A DNA stretch of 64,000 nt, from positions 4,598,060 through 4,662,059 of the forward strand of contig DS990592.1 of the NCBI GenBank assembly GCA_000155695.1, written 5' to 3'. Made by a program: the position numbers and the translations under genes. Shown here piece by piece: positions 1 through 7,225 of this stretch. Position 1 is the stretch's first letter; the number at the start of each line of letters is the position of its first letter. Under the pieces are notes generated by a model, which made no database searches, was not told where the DNA came from, and was given only the letters and a program-made list of their open reading frames with translations. The stretch is from Verrucomicrobiia bacterium DG1235. Its GTDB lineage: Bacteria; Verrucomicrobiota; Verrucomicrobiia; Opitutales; Opitutaceae.

Positions 1-1355
1 AGCTCGGCGAGACTGCGGCCGATCAGCGATTCGATGTTGGCGGCTCCGATGTGGTAGGATTGGAGCGCTTGCAGGTAGCTCTCTTGGAGCTCGAAAAGGG
101 TTCGCTGCGCGTCGAGAACGTCGAGGAAGGGAAGCTTGCCTTCCTTGAATGCGAGCTGGGTTCCTTGGTAAGCCTTTTCTGCGGCGGGTAGCGCTCGGTC
201 GCGGATGGCGACGGCTTCGTCGTAGGCGTTGGCAAGTTCGGAATAGGATTCGCTAAGGAGTCGTTCGAGGCGAAGCTCGGCAGCTTTCTGGCGACTGCGG
301 GCTGAGGCTTCGCCAGCTCGGGCGGATTGAATTTGCGCTTGTCCTCTATTAAATAGCGGCAGTGGTAGTGATATCCCGACTACGATGGCTTCGTCTCCGC
401 TTTCGTTGTCTCGCTTTAGTCCGAATCGTCCAGTTATATTCGGGATGGCTTCGGCTTTAGCGAGGCGGCGTTCGGCGATCCGAGCGCTGATTTCGATGGC
501 CCAACGAGCAACGTCTGGATTCTCGCCTAGATGTTGGATCAAGGCCTCGGGACTGGGGGCTGGCGACACTGCGTCCAGGTCGCCAGCGATTTCTGTGAAC
601 GTCACTACTCGTTCTCCCCAGCTTAGGGAAAGTCTTCGATAAGCGGCCTCGCGTAGCCGTTCGGCGCGTTTGAGTGCGAGCTCGGTCGTTATAACGGGGA
701 CGATTACTCGGGAGAGTTCCAGCGGTGATGCATCGCCTGCGTCAACGCGGTTTTGAGTGAGTTCTTCGGTGGCTTCGGCGAGTTCGAGTTCCTGTTTAGC
801 AAGATCCAGGCTCCGATCCGCAGCGAGAGCGGCGATGAATCGCCGCGTGACTTCGGCAATGGTTTCAAGGCGGGCCGCGTGATAGTCCCAGTCGGCGAGT
901 TGGGAGTCTAGTTCAGCGATCTTTCTGCGTTGCTTAATGCCTCCACCGAGCGGGAGGGTTTGCGCGAGGCTTAGAGTGGATTCGGCCAAGTCCGAACCGT
1001 CGAATTTTCCGTTGCCTCCAAAGTTCTCGCGTTCGTATTCAAGCTCTGGGTTCGGCCAGAGGCGAGCTTGGCGAATTCTGGCAAGCGAGCCGTTGGCATC
1101 CCAAGCGAGCGCCTGAAGCTCGGGGCTGTGCTCGATGGCGAGCGAAATAGCACGCTGAAGCGTGACGGTACCCGATACTCTTGGAGCCTCAGTTTCGCTC
1201 GGAATGTCGCGTGGAGCCGGATGAGCGGGATGAGCCGGCGTTCGTGCCTTGGCGGCTGTGCCAGCGAAGGCAAGCGCGGTAGCGAGCGAAATAGCTATTA
1301 ATCTGAGACGCCAATGCGGCGCGATTTCTAAAGTAGAAGATTGGTGACTGGGCAT
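1..1355 (-). CDS. TolC/CzcC-family outer membrane efflux protein (C-terminus outside window)
   Basis: Translating the minus strand from the ATG at 1355 gives an open frame of about 451 residues to the window edge, so the C-terminus is missing. A hydrophobic signal-like stretch (LIAISLATALAFAGTAA) follows a short basic N-terminus. The body shows the two-fold repeat of outer membrane efflux proteins: RAISLAIEHSPELQAL with LWPNPELEYE early on, and later FKEGKLPFLDVLDAQRTL with LQALQSYHIG. In the family, such proteins form the trimeric outer membrane channel of tripartite RND pumps; the wording of the repeats is closest to CzcC/CusC metal pumps. The inner membrane pump and adaptor would lie left of the window. 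It is co-oriented with the small secreted gene at 1471-1899. Family assignment is firm; metal specificity is inference. Confidence 0.85.
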   Translation of the reverse strand, partial: MPSHQSSTLEIAPHWRLRLIAISLATALAFAGTAAKARTPAHPAHPAPRDIPSETEAPRVSGTVTLQRAISLAIEHSPELQALAWDANGSLARIRQARLWPNPELEYERENFGGNGKFDGSDLAESTLSLAQTLPLGGGIKQRRKIAELDSQLADWDYHAARLETIAEVTRRFIAALAADRSLDLAKQELELAEATEELTQNRVDAGDASPLELSRVIVPVITTELALKRAERLREAAYRRLSLSWGERVVTFTEIAGDLDAVSPAPSPEALIQHLGENPDVARWAIEISARIAERRLAKAEAIPNITGRFGLKRDNESGDEAIVVGISLPLPLFNRGQAQIQSARAGEASARSRQKAAELRLERLLSESYSELANAYDEAVAIRDRALPAAEKAYQGTQLAFKEGKLPFLDVLDAQRTLFELQESYLQALQSYHIGAANIESLIGRSLAE

Positions 1356-1470
1356 GGAAAATCCTGTTTCGTTTTCGAGTGTAGAACGCGGTTTCCCTGT
1401 GGGAATCGCGGTCAGAAAGGTCCGAGGCACTCCTAGGCGCTTAGGACGGTTTCGAATTTAAAACAGGATA

Positions 1471-1899
1471 TCAGACGCGGAACACGACGGTGTCCGCAAA
1501 AAGCCGGGCGGCTCCATTTTGTATTGGTGGAGCCCTTACAGGAGTATTCTTTGAGATTATCTCTTCGTTGCGGACTACAATTAAGTCCGTCGAAGTCCAA
1601 GCGATAACAGCAATAGCTTTTACGACAACTCGGTCAACGCTGACAGTCGCTTCTTCCTCGCTCGCATCGATTTCGTAATCGATGCAGTGGTCGCATTCGA
1701 AAGGACGTGGTGCGTTCGCTGAACTCTTTACCTCCTCGATTGGACAGCAGTTTTCCGGAAGGTTAGCAGTCTTCTCCGAAGTGACGCTGCAAATCGTTCC
1801 GGAGCCCTTCTCGACGCAGTAGACCCAACCGCCAATGCCCGCTAGTGCAGAGTTGCACGCGAGAGCGATTGTGAAGATGAGCGCGAAGATAGGTTTCAT
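1471..1899 (-). CDS. Small secreted Cys-rich protein of unknown function
   Basis: The 142-residue product starts with a clear signal peptide (MKPIFALIFTIALACNSALA), so the mature protein is probably periplasmic. The mature part carries seven cysteines by eye, including CC at about residues 51-52 and CDHC at about 69-72, which could bind metal or form disulfides. It lies 115 bp upstream of the efflux gene in the same orientation, so co-transcription is likely. Small Cys-containing periplasmic proteins are common at the head of metal-efflux operons, which makes a metal-sensing or metal-buffering role plausible, but this is inference from position and composition. I do not recognise a named family. 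Confidence 0.6.
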   Translation of the reverse strand: MKPIFALIFTIALACNSALAGIGGWVYCVEKGSGTICSVTSEKTANLPENCCPIEEVKSSANAPRPFECDHCIDYEIDASEEEATVSVDRVVVKAIAVIAWTSTDLIVVRNEEIISKNTPVRAPPIQNGAARLFADTVVFRV

Positions 1900-2019
1900 T
1901 ACGTTTTGGTTTACGATCCTTGTCTGAATAAGATTGCCGGAAACTCAAGTCAATTCTTGAGAACGGATCTCAACCATTTCGCAAGACGCTAGAATCGTGG
2001 ATTTTCAAAAGAAAAATGA

Positions 2020-2061
2020 GATGTGACGCCAAATGTCACAGATGTGACGCCGAAAGTCGCG
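2020..2061. promoter_or_regulatory. Pair of direct repeats, likely operator, ahead of the element's first gene
   Basis: GATGTGACGCC occurs at 2020-2030 and again at 2041-2051, a 21-bp period or two helical turns. The first copy continues as an interrupted palindrome (GTGAC-7 nt-GTCAC). The repeats lie about 85 bp upstream of the SSB-like gene, between it and a divergently transcribed gene, as expected for a regulator or replication-initiator site. A strong Shine-Dalgarno-like AAAGGAGGGG sits at 2113-2122, which is 24 nt from the chosen ATG at 2147 and nearer an out-of-frame ATG at 2130. Confidence 0.45.
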
Positions 2062-2146
2062 CCTTGGGGGTGTTAGCAGCTCCTCCGAGAAACAAAGACG
2101 CGGTGTCCTAGTAAAGGAGGGGCTGCCTAATGAATCGAAAATCATT

Positions 2147-2803
2147 ATGGCAAAACTTGCACAACCCTCAGCGAGCACTTTCGAAGTCGGAGAACTCGCA
2201 CCAGCTGGAACTTTCGTCGCGACTTGTCTCGACGTACTCGATCAATTCGGCGTCGAACGCCCGAAGTTCGAGAATCCCAACGAGAGCGAGAAGATCGACG
2301 TGACTCGTTTCCTCTTCGGCCTCCGTGGACAGGACGGAAACATCTACAAGGTTCAATCCTACGAGTTCCGCATCAGCGGTTCTCCGAAGAGCAACCTCTT
2401 CAAGTTCCTCACTGCCTGGCTCGGCAATCCCCCAAAGTACGGCTGGGACTACTGTGAACTGAAAGGCCAAGGCGCGATGATCACCATCGCCCACAAGCAA
2501 AACCGCGACAACACTCGTACCTTTGCTAGCCTCAACAGCATCGCTCCTGTCATCGAGCAGCTGAAGGGCGAAGTGCTTCCACTCGAAGCCTTCCCAGCAG
2601 ATCAAGAGCAACAAGCTCCTGTATCCACCCCTCAAGCACAACCTGCTTCCGTTCCTGCGGCTCACATTCCCGCGAATGTACCGATGCATGGGCAGTACCC
2701 GCAAGCGGTCCAGCCCGCTCAACCACAGGCACCCCAGCAGCAAGCTCCACAGCCTGCCTGGAATCCTGCCATTGCTCCTCAGAATCCGAGCAACCCGTTC
2801 TAG
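2147..2803 (+). CDS. Phage-type single-stranded DNA-binding protein (SSB-like)
   Basis: The protein has 218 residues. Roughly 140 N-terminal residues look like a compact OB-fold-type domain, with SPKSNLFKFLTAWLG, a typical phage ssDNA-binding signature, and a following beta-rich segment ending ASLNSIAPV. A long Gln/Pro/Ala-rich linker follows from about residue 150, and the protein ends in NPSNPF. A disordered tail with a hydrophobic tip is the usual layout of SSB proteins, although this tip lacks the acidic residues of classical SSB tails. It is the first gene of a run that continues with nucleases, DNA polymerase and primase. It probably coats ssDNA during replication or recombination of the element. 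The exact Pfam family was not determined; a DUF669-type assignment is possible. Confidence 0.6.
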   Translation: MAKLAQPSASTFEVGELAPAGTFVATCLDVLDQFGVERPKFENPNESEKIDVTRFLFGLRGQDGNIYKVQSYEFRISGSPKSNLFKFLTAWLGNPPKYGWDYCELKGQGAMITIAHKQNRDNTRTFASLNSIAPVIEQLKGEVLPLEAFPADQEQQAPVSTPQAQPASVPAAHIPANVPMHGQYPQAVQPAQPQAPQQQAPQPAWNPAIAPQNPSNPF

Positions 2804-2851
2804 GCCAAGCCTACAGCCTCAAAACCTATAGCCTAAACACCTAGAATAGAA

Positions 2852-3664
2852 ATGGCAGTTCTCAAAAAAGACAGTGGCTCCTCATCCCACTGGTACAAAG
2901 AAGACGGTAGTCCTTGTCATCGCGTGCCTCGTGCAGGCGGTGACGGGCTCCGTCCCACCACCATTCGCGACGCCCGACGTCTGCGTTTGTATCCAAGCGT
3001 TACCTCCATCCTCGGAATCTTCGCCAAGCCTCAACTCGACCGCTGGAAGATGCGTCAAGTCGCCCTCGCTTCGATGCGACTCGAACGCACGAAAAACGAA
3101 AGCGATGAGTACTTCTCGGATCGCATCATCGAAGAAGCTTTCGCTCAAGTCGGCGAAGCTGCGGAACTCGGTTCGCGTATCCACGACGCTCTCGAAAAGT
3201 ACTTCGAAGGCGTACCGATTGCCGAAGACCTCCAAGTCTACACCAAACCGGTTATCGACTGGAAACATGAGAAGCAAATCGAGTTCGTTGAACGCGAAAA
3301 GACGCTTGTAAACCACAAGGAAGGATTCGCCGGAACAATGGATGTAGCTTGTCGCTATGGAGGGGACGGAATTGGCGTCATTGACTTCAAGACCCGCAAG
3401 ACCACTCCCGGCCAACCCGTGTATCCTTACGACGGCCAAGCCATGCAGATCGCAGCCTATGCCGCGACCTACTGGGGCGAGGAGAACCTCGGAAATGTCT
3501 TCGGAGCCAATGTCTACATCTCCACCACGGAGCCCGGACGCCTCGAAGTCTGCTCCTACACTCCTGAACTTCTGATCGAGGAATACGACGTATTCAAAAA
3601 GGCCTGCTCCATGTGGAGGCATATGAAGGGCTTCGATCCACGGAAGGGAGCTAAACATGGCTGA
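2852..3664 (+). CDS. PD-(D/E)XK exonuclease, RecB/lambda-Exo/Cas4-like
   Basis: The 270-residue product shows the RecB-type nuclease core: an early helix with GEAAELGSRIHDALEKY, then GFAGTMDVACRY supplying the metal-binding Asp, then GIGVIDFKTRK, the D-x-K active site, and finally the QAMQIAAYAATYW helix (QxxxY). These are the standard motifs of the phage exonuclease/RecB/Cas4 superfamily. Next to an SSB-like protein, the likely role is resection of DNA ends for recombination-dependent replication of the element. No CRISPR array or other cas gene is present, so Cas4 proper is unlikely. The stop overlaps the next gene by 8 bp, suggesting translational coupling. Confidence 0.75.
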   Translation: MAVLKKDSGSSSHWYKEDGSPCHRVPRAGGDGLRPTTIRDARRLRLYPSVTSILGIFAKPQLDRWKMRQVALASMRLERTKNESDEYFSDRIIEEAFAQVGEAAELGSRIHDALEKYFEGVPIAEDLQVYTKPVIDWKHEKQIEFVEREKTLVNHKEGFAGTMDVACRYGGDGIGVIDFKTRKTTPGQPVYPYDGQAMQIAAYAATYWGEENLGNVFGANVYISTTEPGRLEVCSYTPELLIEEYDVFKKACSMWRHMKGFDPRKGAKHG

Positions 3665-3944
3665 TAAAGCTTGGAAAGCCCTAGAGAGACGCGTTGCCAC
3701 GTACTTCAACACGGAACGCAACGCTCTCTCCGGCGGCAACTCCAAGGTCACTCGCTCCGACTCGCTGCACCCCGATCTCTTCATCGAGTGCAAGCAACGT
3801 CAGAAACATTCCGCCGTCACGCTCTGGGATGAAACGAAGCAACTCGCCGACAAGGAGCAGAAAACTCCCGTCGTTTGTCTAGCCGAGAAGAACCGTAAGG
3901 GATTCTGGATACTGGTCCACTCCGACGACCTCTCGAAGCTGTAA
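3657..3944 (+). CDS. Small PD-(D/E)XK endonuclease, possible Holliday-junction resolvase
   Basis: This 95-residue protein opens with a basic helix containing a conserved-looking Glu (KALERRVATYF), then a beta hairpin with HPDLFIECKQR, a textbook PD-(x)n-E-x-K active site, then a hydrophobic strand (KTPVVCLAEK). Size and layout match archaeal-type Hjc resolvases and related small phage nucleases. It overlaps the upstream exonuclease gene and precedes a hairpin terminator, so it closes the first transcription unit. Resolving recombination or replication intermediates of the element is the likely job; a restriction-type function cannot be excluded. Confidence 0.6.
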   Translation: MADKAWKALERRVATYFNTERNALSGGNSKVTRSDSLHPDLFIECKQRQKHSAVTLWDETKQLADKEQKTPVVCLAEKNRKGFWILVHSDDLSKL

Positions 3945-3959
3945 AAACCCACAACTAAA

Positions 3960-3990
3960 GGCCCGTCCGCAGATGGGCGGGCCTCCTTTT
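3960..3990 (+). terminator. Hairpin terminator after the SSB-nuclease unit
   Basis: GGCCCGTCC (3960-3968) pairs with GGGCGGGCC (3975-3983) around the loop GCAGAT, followed by TCCTTTT. A closely related hairpin recurs at 6230-6251 after the polymerase gene, so the stem is also a dispersed repeat. Confidence 0.65.
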
Positions 3991-4047
3991 CTAAAACTCA
4001 ATTACGCAACCCAATGCACCCGCGTGTGCAGAAACCTAAAAATCTAA

Positions 4048-4275
4048 ATGGAAACAAGTTTATCTACCGAATCTAAACCCAAACTCGTTGATGCAAACGG
4101 ACTGCTCGAAGTCCTCTTCGACAAGTCCTCTCGACCCTCCGTTCGCTGGGTCCGTCAAATGCAGGCCCAACGCAAAATCCCATACGTCAAGATCGGCCAC
4201 CTCGTCCGATTCGACGTAGAAGAGGTGAGGCAAGCCCTCAGCGAAAACTGCACCGTCAACCCTCGTCGACGCTAA
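4048..4275 (+). CDS. Small helix-turn-helix DNA-binding protein (AlpA/excisionase type)
   Basis: The 75-residue protein contains a MerR/AlpA-like winged helix: VRWVRQMQAQRKIPYVKIG followed by HLVRFDVEEVRQAL. The pattern of a helix, then I-P-Y-x-K-I-G, then a 'vRF' strand and a closing helix is typical of excisionases and small phage regulators. It lies 6 bp upstream of the DNA polymerase gene, so the two are likely co-translated. Roles to consider are excisionase, working with the integrase at 11939-13267, or repressor/activator of the replication genes. Confidence 0.65.
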   Translation: METSLSTESKPKLVDANGLLEVLFDKSSRPSVRWVRQMQAQRKIPYVKIGHLVRFDVEEVRQALSENCTVNPRRR

Positions 4276-4281
4276 ACGATC

Positions 4282-6126
4282 ATGGTTTGCTTAAGTCCAC
4301 CTTACGCCAAGCCGGAACCAACCGACCCCGACCAGATGAGTCTCGGACTCCTGGCCGGGGCCAACGGCGGCTCCCGCATCCAACCCGCGCAACGTCGCGT
4401 CTACGGCTTCGATACCGAAACGTATTACTCAAAAGGATACGACATCCGCTCCCTCGGAGTAGACGCCTACGTCGCCGATCCTCGCTTCGATTGCTACCTC
4501 GCGTCCTTCTGGGGACCGCATGGCAACTTCGTCGGCCACCCGAGCGAATGTCCTTGGGAAGAGTTCAACGACTGTGTCTGGATCTCCCACAACGCCCGTT
4601 TCGACCGTGCCGTGTTCTTCCGCATGAAAGAGCTCGGAATCGTTCCCGCTCACATCATGCCTCGCGAGTGGCACGACTCCGCCGCTTTGGCCGTCTATCT
4701 GCAAGCTCCTCGCAACCTCGCAGGAGCCGCAGAAAAGCTGCTTGGCGAAAAGCCGAACAAGGCCATCCGCGACGCGATGAAAGGCATCCAAGGCGGTTTG
4801 CTCTGCCACGACAAAGCCGTGCTCGACTACGCCCTCGACGATGCTCGCCTCGCTTGCGAACTCTGGATTTCCCATTGCGACAAATGGCCCAAGAAGGAAC
4901 GCCTTCTTTCTCAGCTCACCATCGAGCAAGGCGAGTACGGCGTGCACCTCGACCAGAAGCGAATCCGCGAAGGCATCGAAACGCTCACCCAAGTTCGCGA
5001 CGATGAAGCGACGAACCTCCCTTGGTTCCCACGTCTCAAGCCGAGCAGTCCCAAGGCATTCGCCGAGGCTTGCCAGCAAGCACGCATCCCGATTCCCAAC
5101 TCCACCAGCGAAGACGATCCGCAAACTCAAGAATGGATCGAGCGCTATGGAGAACGGTATCCATGGCTCAAACACATGAGCGAGTGGCGAAAGGCCAATC
5201 GCATGCTCAAGGTTCTCGAAACCATGCAAAGCCGCTGTCGCCGCGATGGCAGCCTTCCATTCGGTCTCAAGTACTTCGGAGCTATCGCGACCGGACGCTG
5301 GGCAGGCGACGCCGGGCTCAACTTCCAGAACTTCAATCGCGAAGCCTACTATGGAGTCGATCCCCGCAAGTGCCTCGTCGCGCGACCAGGGCATAAGCTC
5401 ATAATCGCCGACCTTTCTCAGATCGAACCCCGCGTCCTCGCATGGATCGCGGGCGATCGCGAACTCTTCGACAAGATCCGCAACGGCCTCCCGATCTACC
5501 AAGCCCACGCCGAAACCTCGATGAACTGGAAAGGTGGTGATCTCAAGAAAGAGAACTCGAACCTCTATCTCCTCGCCAAATGCCGCGTCATCGGTCTCGG
5601 CTACGGAGCCGGTTGCAAGACCTTCCAGTCCTTGGCGCGTGGATACGGATTGGAGATGTCCATCGGCGAAGCCAAACGCACCGTCGACGACTTCCGCAAA
5701 GCGAACCCTCGTATCGTCAGTCTCTGGCAAGCTGTCGAAGACAGCATGCGCTATCACATCGGGAGCACCTTCTTCATGTACCTGCCGAGCCTGCGATCCA
5801 TCCGCTACTTCGACGTGCAAGAAGAGGAGGGCCTAACCGCCACCACCGAACGCGGCGGCCGACGTCTCCACTGGTACGGCGGAAAGCTCACCGAAAACCT
5901 CGTCCAAGCCACTGCAAGAGACGTCTTCGCAGAAGGACTCCTGCGTATCCACAAAGCGGGCATCCGTATTCTCTGGACCGTCCACGACGAAGTCATCTGC
6001 GAAGTCCCCGAGAACTCCGACATCACCGTCGAAACCGTAACGGACCTACTCGCCCAAACACCCGACTGGATCCCCGGCCTGCCCGTCGCCGCCGAGGGAA
6101 TAGAGACCAGCTGCTATACAAAGTAA
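4282..6126 (+). CDS. Family-A DNA polymerase with 3'-5' exonuclease (phage type)
   Basis: The 614-residue protein has a DnaQ-like proofreading domain with all three motifs: GFDTETY at about residue 42, SHNARFDRAVF near 105, and a YALDDARLACELW segment near 186. The polymerase domain has motif A (IIADLSQIEPRVLAWIAGD, about 374), motif B (KCRVIGLGYGAG, about 433) and motif C (WTVHDEVICEV, about 566). The 5'-nuclease domain of cellular Pol I is absent, as in T7-like and other phage replicases. It probably copies the element's DNA with the ATPase and primase-like proteins downstream. The ATG at 4282 follows the helix-turn-helix stop by 6 bp; a later ATG (residue 19) would also keep all motifs. 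Confidence 0.9.
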   Translation: MVCLSPPYAKPEPTDPDQMSLGLLAGANGGSRIQPAQRRVYGFDTETYYSKGYDIRSLGVDAYVADPRFDCYLASFWGPHGNFVGHPSECPWEEFNDCVWISHNARFDRAVFFRMKELGIVPAHIMPREWHDSAALAVYLQAPRNLAGAAEKLLGEKPNKAIRDAMKGIQGGLLCHDKAVLDYALDDARLACELWISHCDKWPKKERLLSQLTIEQGEYGVHLDQKRIREGIETLTQVRDDEATNLPWFPRLKPSSPKAFAEACQQARIPIPNSTSEDDPQTQEWIERYGERYPWLKHMSEWRKANRMLKVLETMQSRCRRDGSLPFGLKYFGAIATGRWAGDAGLNFQNFNREAYYGVDPRKCLVARPGHKLIIADLSQIEPRVLAWIAGDRELFDKIRNGLPIYQAHAETSMNWKGGDLKKENSNLYLLAKCRVIGLGYGAGCKTFQSLARGYGLEMSIGEAKRTVDDFRKANPRIVSLWQAVEDSMRYHIGSTFFMYLPSLRSIRYFDVQEEEGLTATTERGGRRLHWYGGKLTENLVQATARDVFAEGLLRIHKAGIRILWTVHDEVICEVPENSDITVETVTDLLAQTPDWIPGLPVAAEGIETSCYTK

Positions 6127-6229
6127 CACCAGCGCTGGTCTCGTCGTACCGAGGAACCGCAGGTTCCGACACTCGAGCGCAGCGAAGACATCCCATTGCT
6201 ACACCAAGTAGCAGACCCCAATCAGGTAG

Positions 6230-6251
6230 GGCCCGTCCGCCGTGGCGGGCC
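6230..6251 (+). repeat. Second copy of the GC-rich hairpin
   Basis: GGCCCG (6230-6235) and CGGGCC (6246-6251) flank an inner CC/GG extension, matching the hairpin at 3960-3983. It lies in the 169-bp gap between the polymerase and primase-like genes. No clear T-run follows, so terminator function is weak; it is probably a REP-like repeat. The remainder of this gap ends with the CCTA-rich spacer described under findings. Confidence 0.5.
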
Positions 6252-6295
6252 TCATCCCTACAGCCTAAAAACCTACCACCTAAACAACCTACAAA

Positions 6296-7225
6296 ATGGC
6301 CATCTTAAAAAACACCACCAAAGCCCTTGAGGCATCACTCAAGCATCCACCCGAGCCCGGACAACGAAACGTCTGGCTCTATACAGTCGCCAAGCGTGCG
6401 AAGAACGTCGCTTCACGCGAAAAGATACGCTCCTTCCTGATGAGCGTCGCCTCTCAGTGGAACGACCGCGACTTCACTCCGGAGATCGACCGAGCCATCG
6501 CTCGAGCCTTCGAAGATCGCGAAGCACCTCCCGAGTCCGAACGCATTCCGCCTTGGCCCAAGTTCAACCAAGACGCCTGGAATCGTCGGCTCGACCACCC
6601 GAGACTCTTCGGGGGCGAAGGCGCTCAGTTGCCTGCCAGCGCGGTCATAGACCGTCTTTTCTCCGAAAACGACCTGCTCTGCATGTCGCTTGATACCAAG
6701 AGTGCTGTCACCCAACGACGCCAATTATGGCGCGGGTCGGAAGCTGCTATGCAGTTTTTGGTTCCCAATGCCATGACCAAAGAAACAGGCATCACACAAT
6801 CCGGCAACATCTCTTGCCGCTCCCTCGATAACGCCACCCGATCCAAGACCTACCAAGTCATTGAATACGACCGTGGCACTCTCGAAGAACAAGCATCCAT
6901 CCTCTCGTCACTACACACTGAATACACGCCCCTCATCATGGTCGTCTACTCAGGAGGTAAGTCACTGCACGGATGGTTCGACGTTCGCACCCTCGACGAA
7001 GCCTCCAAGCTCCGATTCTTCCGCCATTCCGTCTTCCTCGGATCCGACGCCTCACTCTGGGACGCCTCCAAGCTCGTACGCATGCCAGGAGGACGCCGAG
7101 ACAACGGAAAGACACAGGACATCCTCTACTTCAATCCTTCGAGCTCGCCTCGAACCCTGAGCTCGTCGAAGGGCTCTGCACCCCGTGTCCGCCATAGCTT
7201 TAGCGAAGGAGGAAAACACCCATGA
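6296..7225 (+). CDS. Primase-polymerase-like (AEP superfamily) protein
   Basis: The 309-residue protein shows three motifs of archaeo-eukaryotic-type primases: an acidic strand VIEYDRG (about residue 187), YSGGKSLHGWF (about 215-225), and a C-terminal block with KLVRMPGGRRDNGKTQ (about 257). The first 80 residues (PGQRNVWLYTVAKRA, then a helical segment ending DRAIARAFEDRE) resemble the PriCT accessory domain, here placed before the catalytic part. The likely role is priming for the neighbouring DNA polymerase. Only one acidic motif residue is obvious to the eye, so activity is uncertain. The last 25 residues or so are encoded by a REP-like insertion (7138-7205). The stop overlaps the next ATG as ATGA. 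Confidence 0.6.
   Translation: MAILKNTTKALEASLKHPPEPGQRNVWLYTVAKRAKNVASREKIRSFLMSVASQWNDRDFTPEIDRAIARAFEDREAPPESERIPPWPKFNQDAWNRRLDHPRLFGGEGAQLPASAVIDRLFSENDLLCMSLDTKSAVTQRRQLWRGSEAAMQFLVPNAMTKETGITQSGNISCRSLDNATRSKTYQVIEYDRGTLEEQASILSSLHTEYTPLIMVVYSGGKSLHGWFDVRTLDEASKLRFFRHSVFLGSDASLWDASKLVRMPGGRRDNGKTQDILYFNPSSSPRTLSSSKGSAPRVRHSFSEGGKHP
7138..7205. repeat. REP-like insertion in the 3' end of the primase-like gene
   Basis: The stretch contains CCTTCGAGCTCG, then CCTGAGCTCGTCGAAGGG, then GTCCGCCATAGCTTTAGCG. The first two form an interrupted inverted repeat (CCTTCGA...TCGAAGG). Similar CCTGAG/CGAAGGG sequence recurs at 10938-10964. The insertion keeps the frame and supplies the C-terminal residues SSSKGSAPRVRHSFSEGG. 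Confidence 0.55.

Noticed and set aside
2852-3664. Cas4 of a CRISPR system
   Set aside because: The nuclease motifs fit Cas4 as well as phage exonucleases, but there is no repeat array and no other cas gene in the window.
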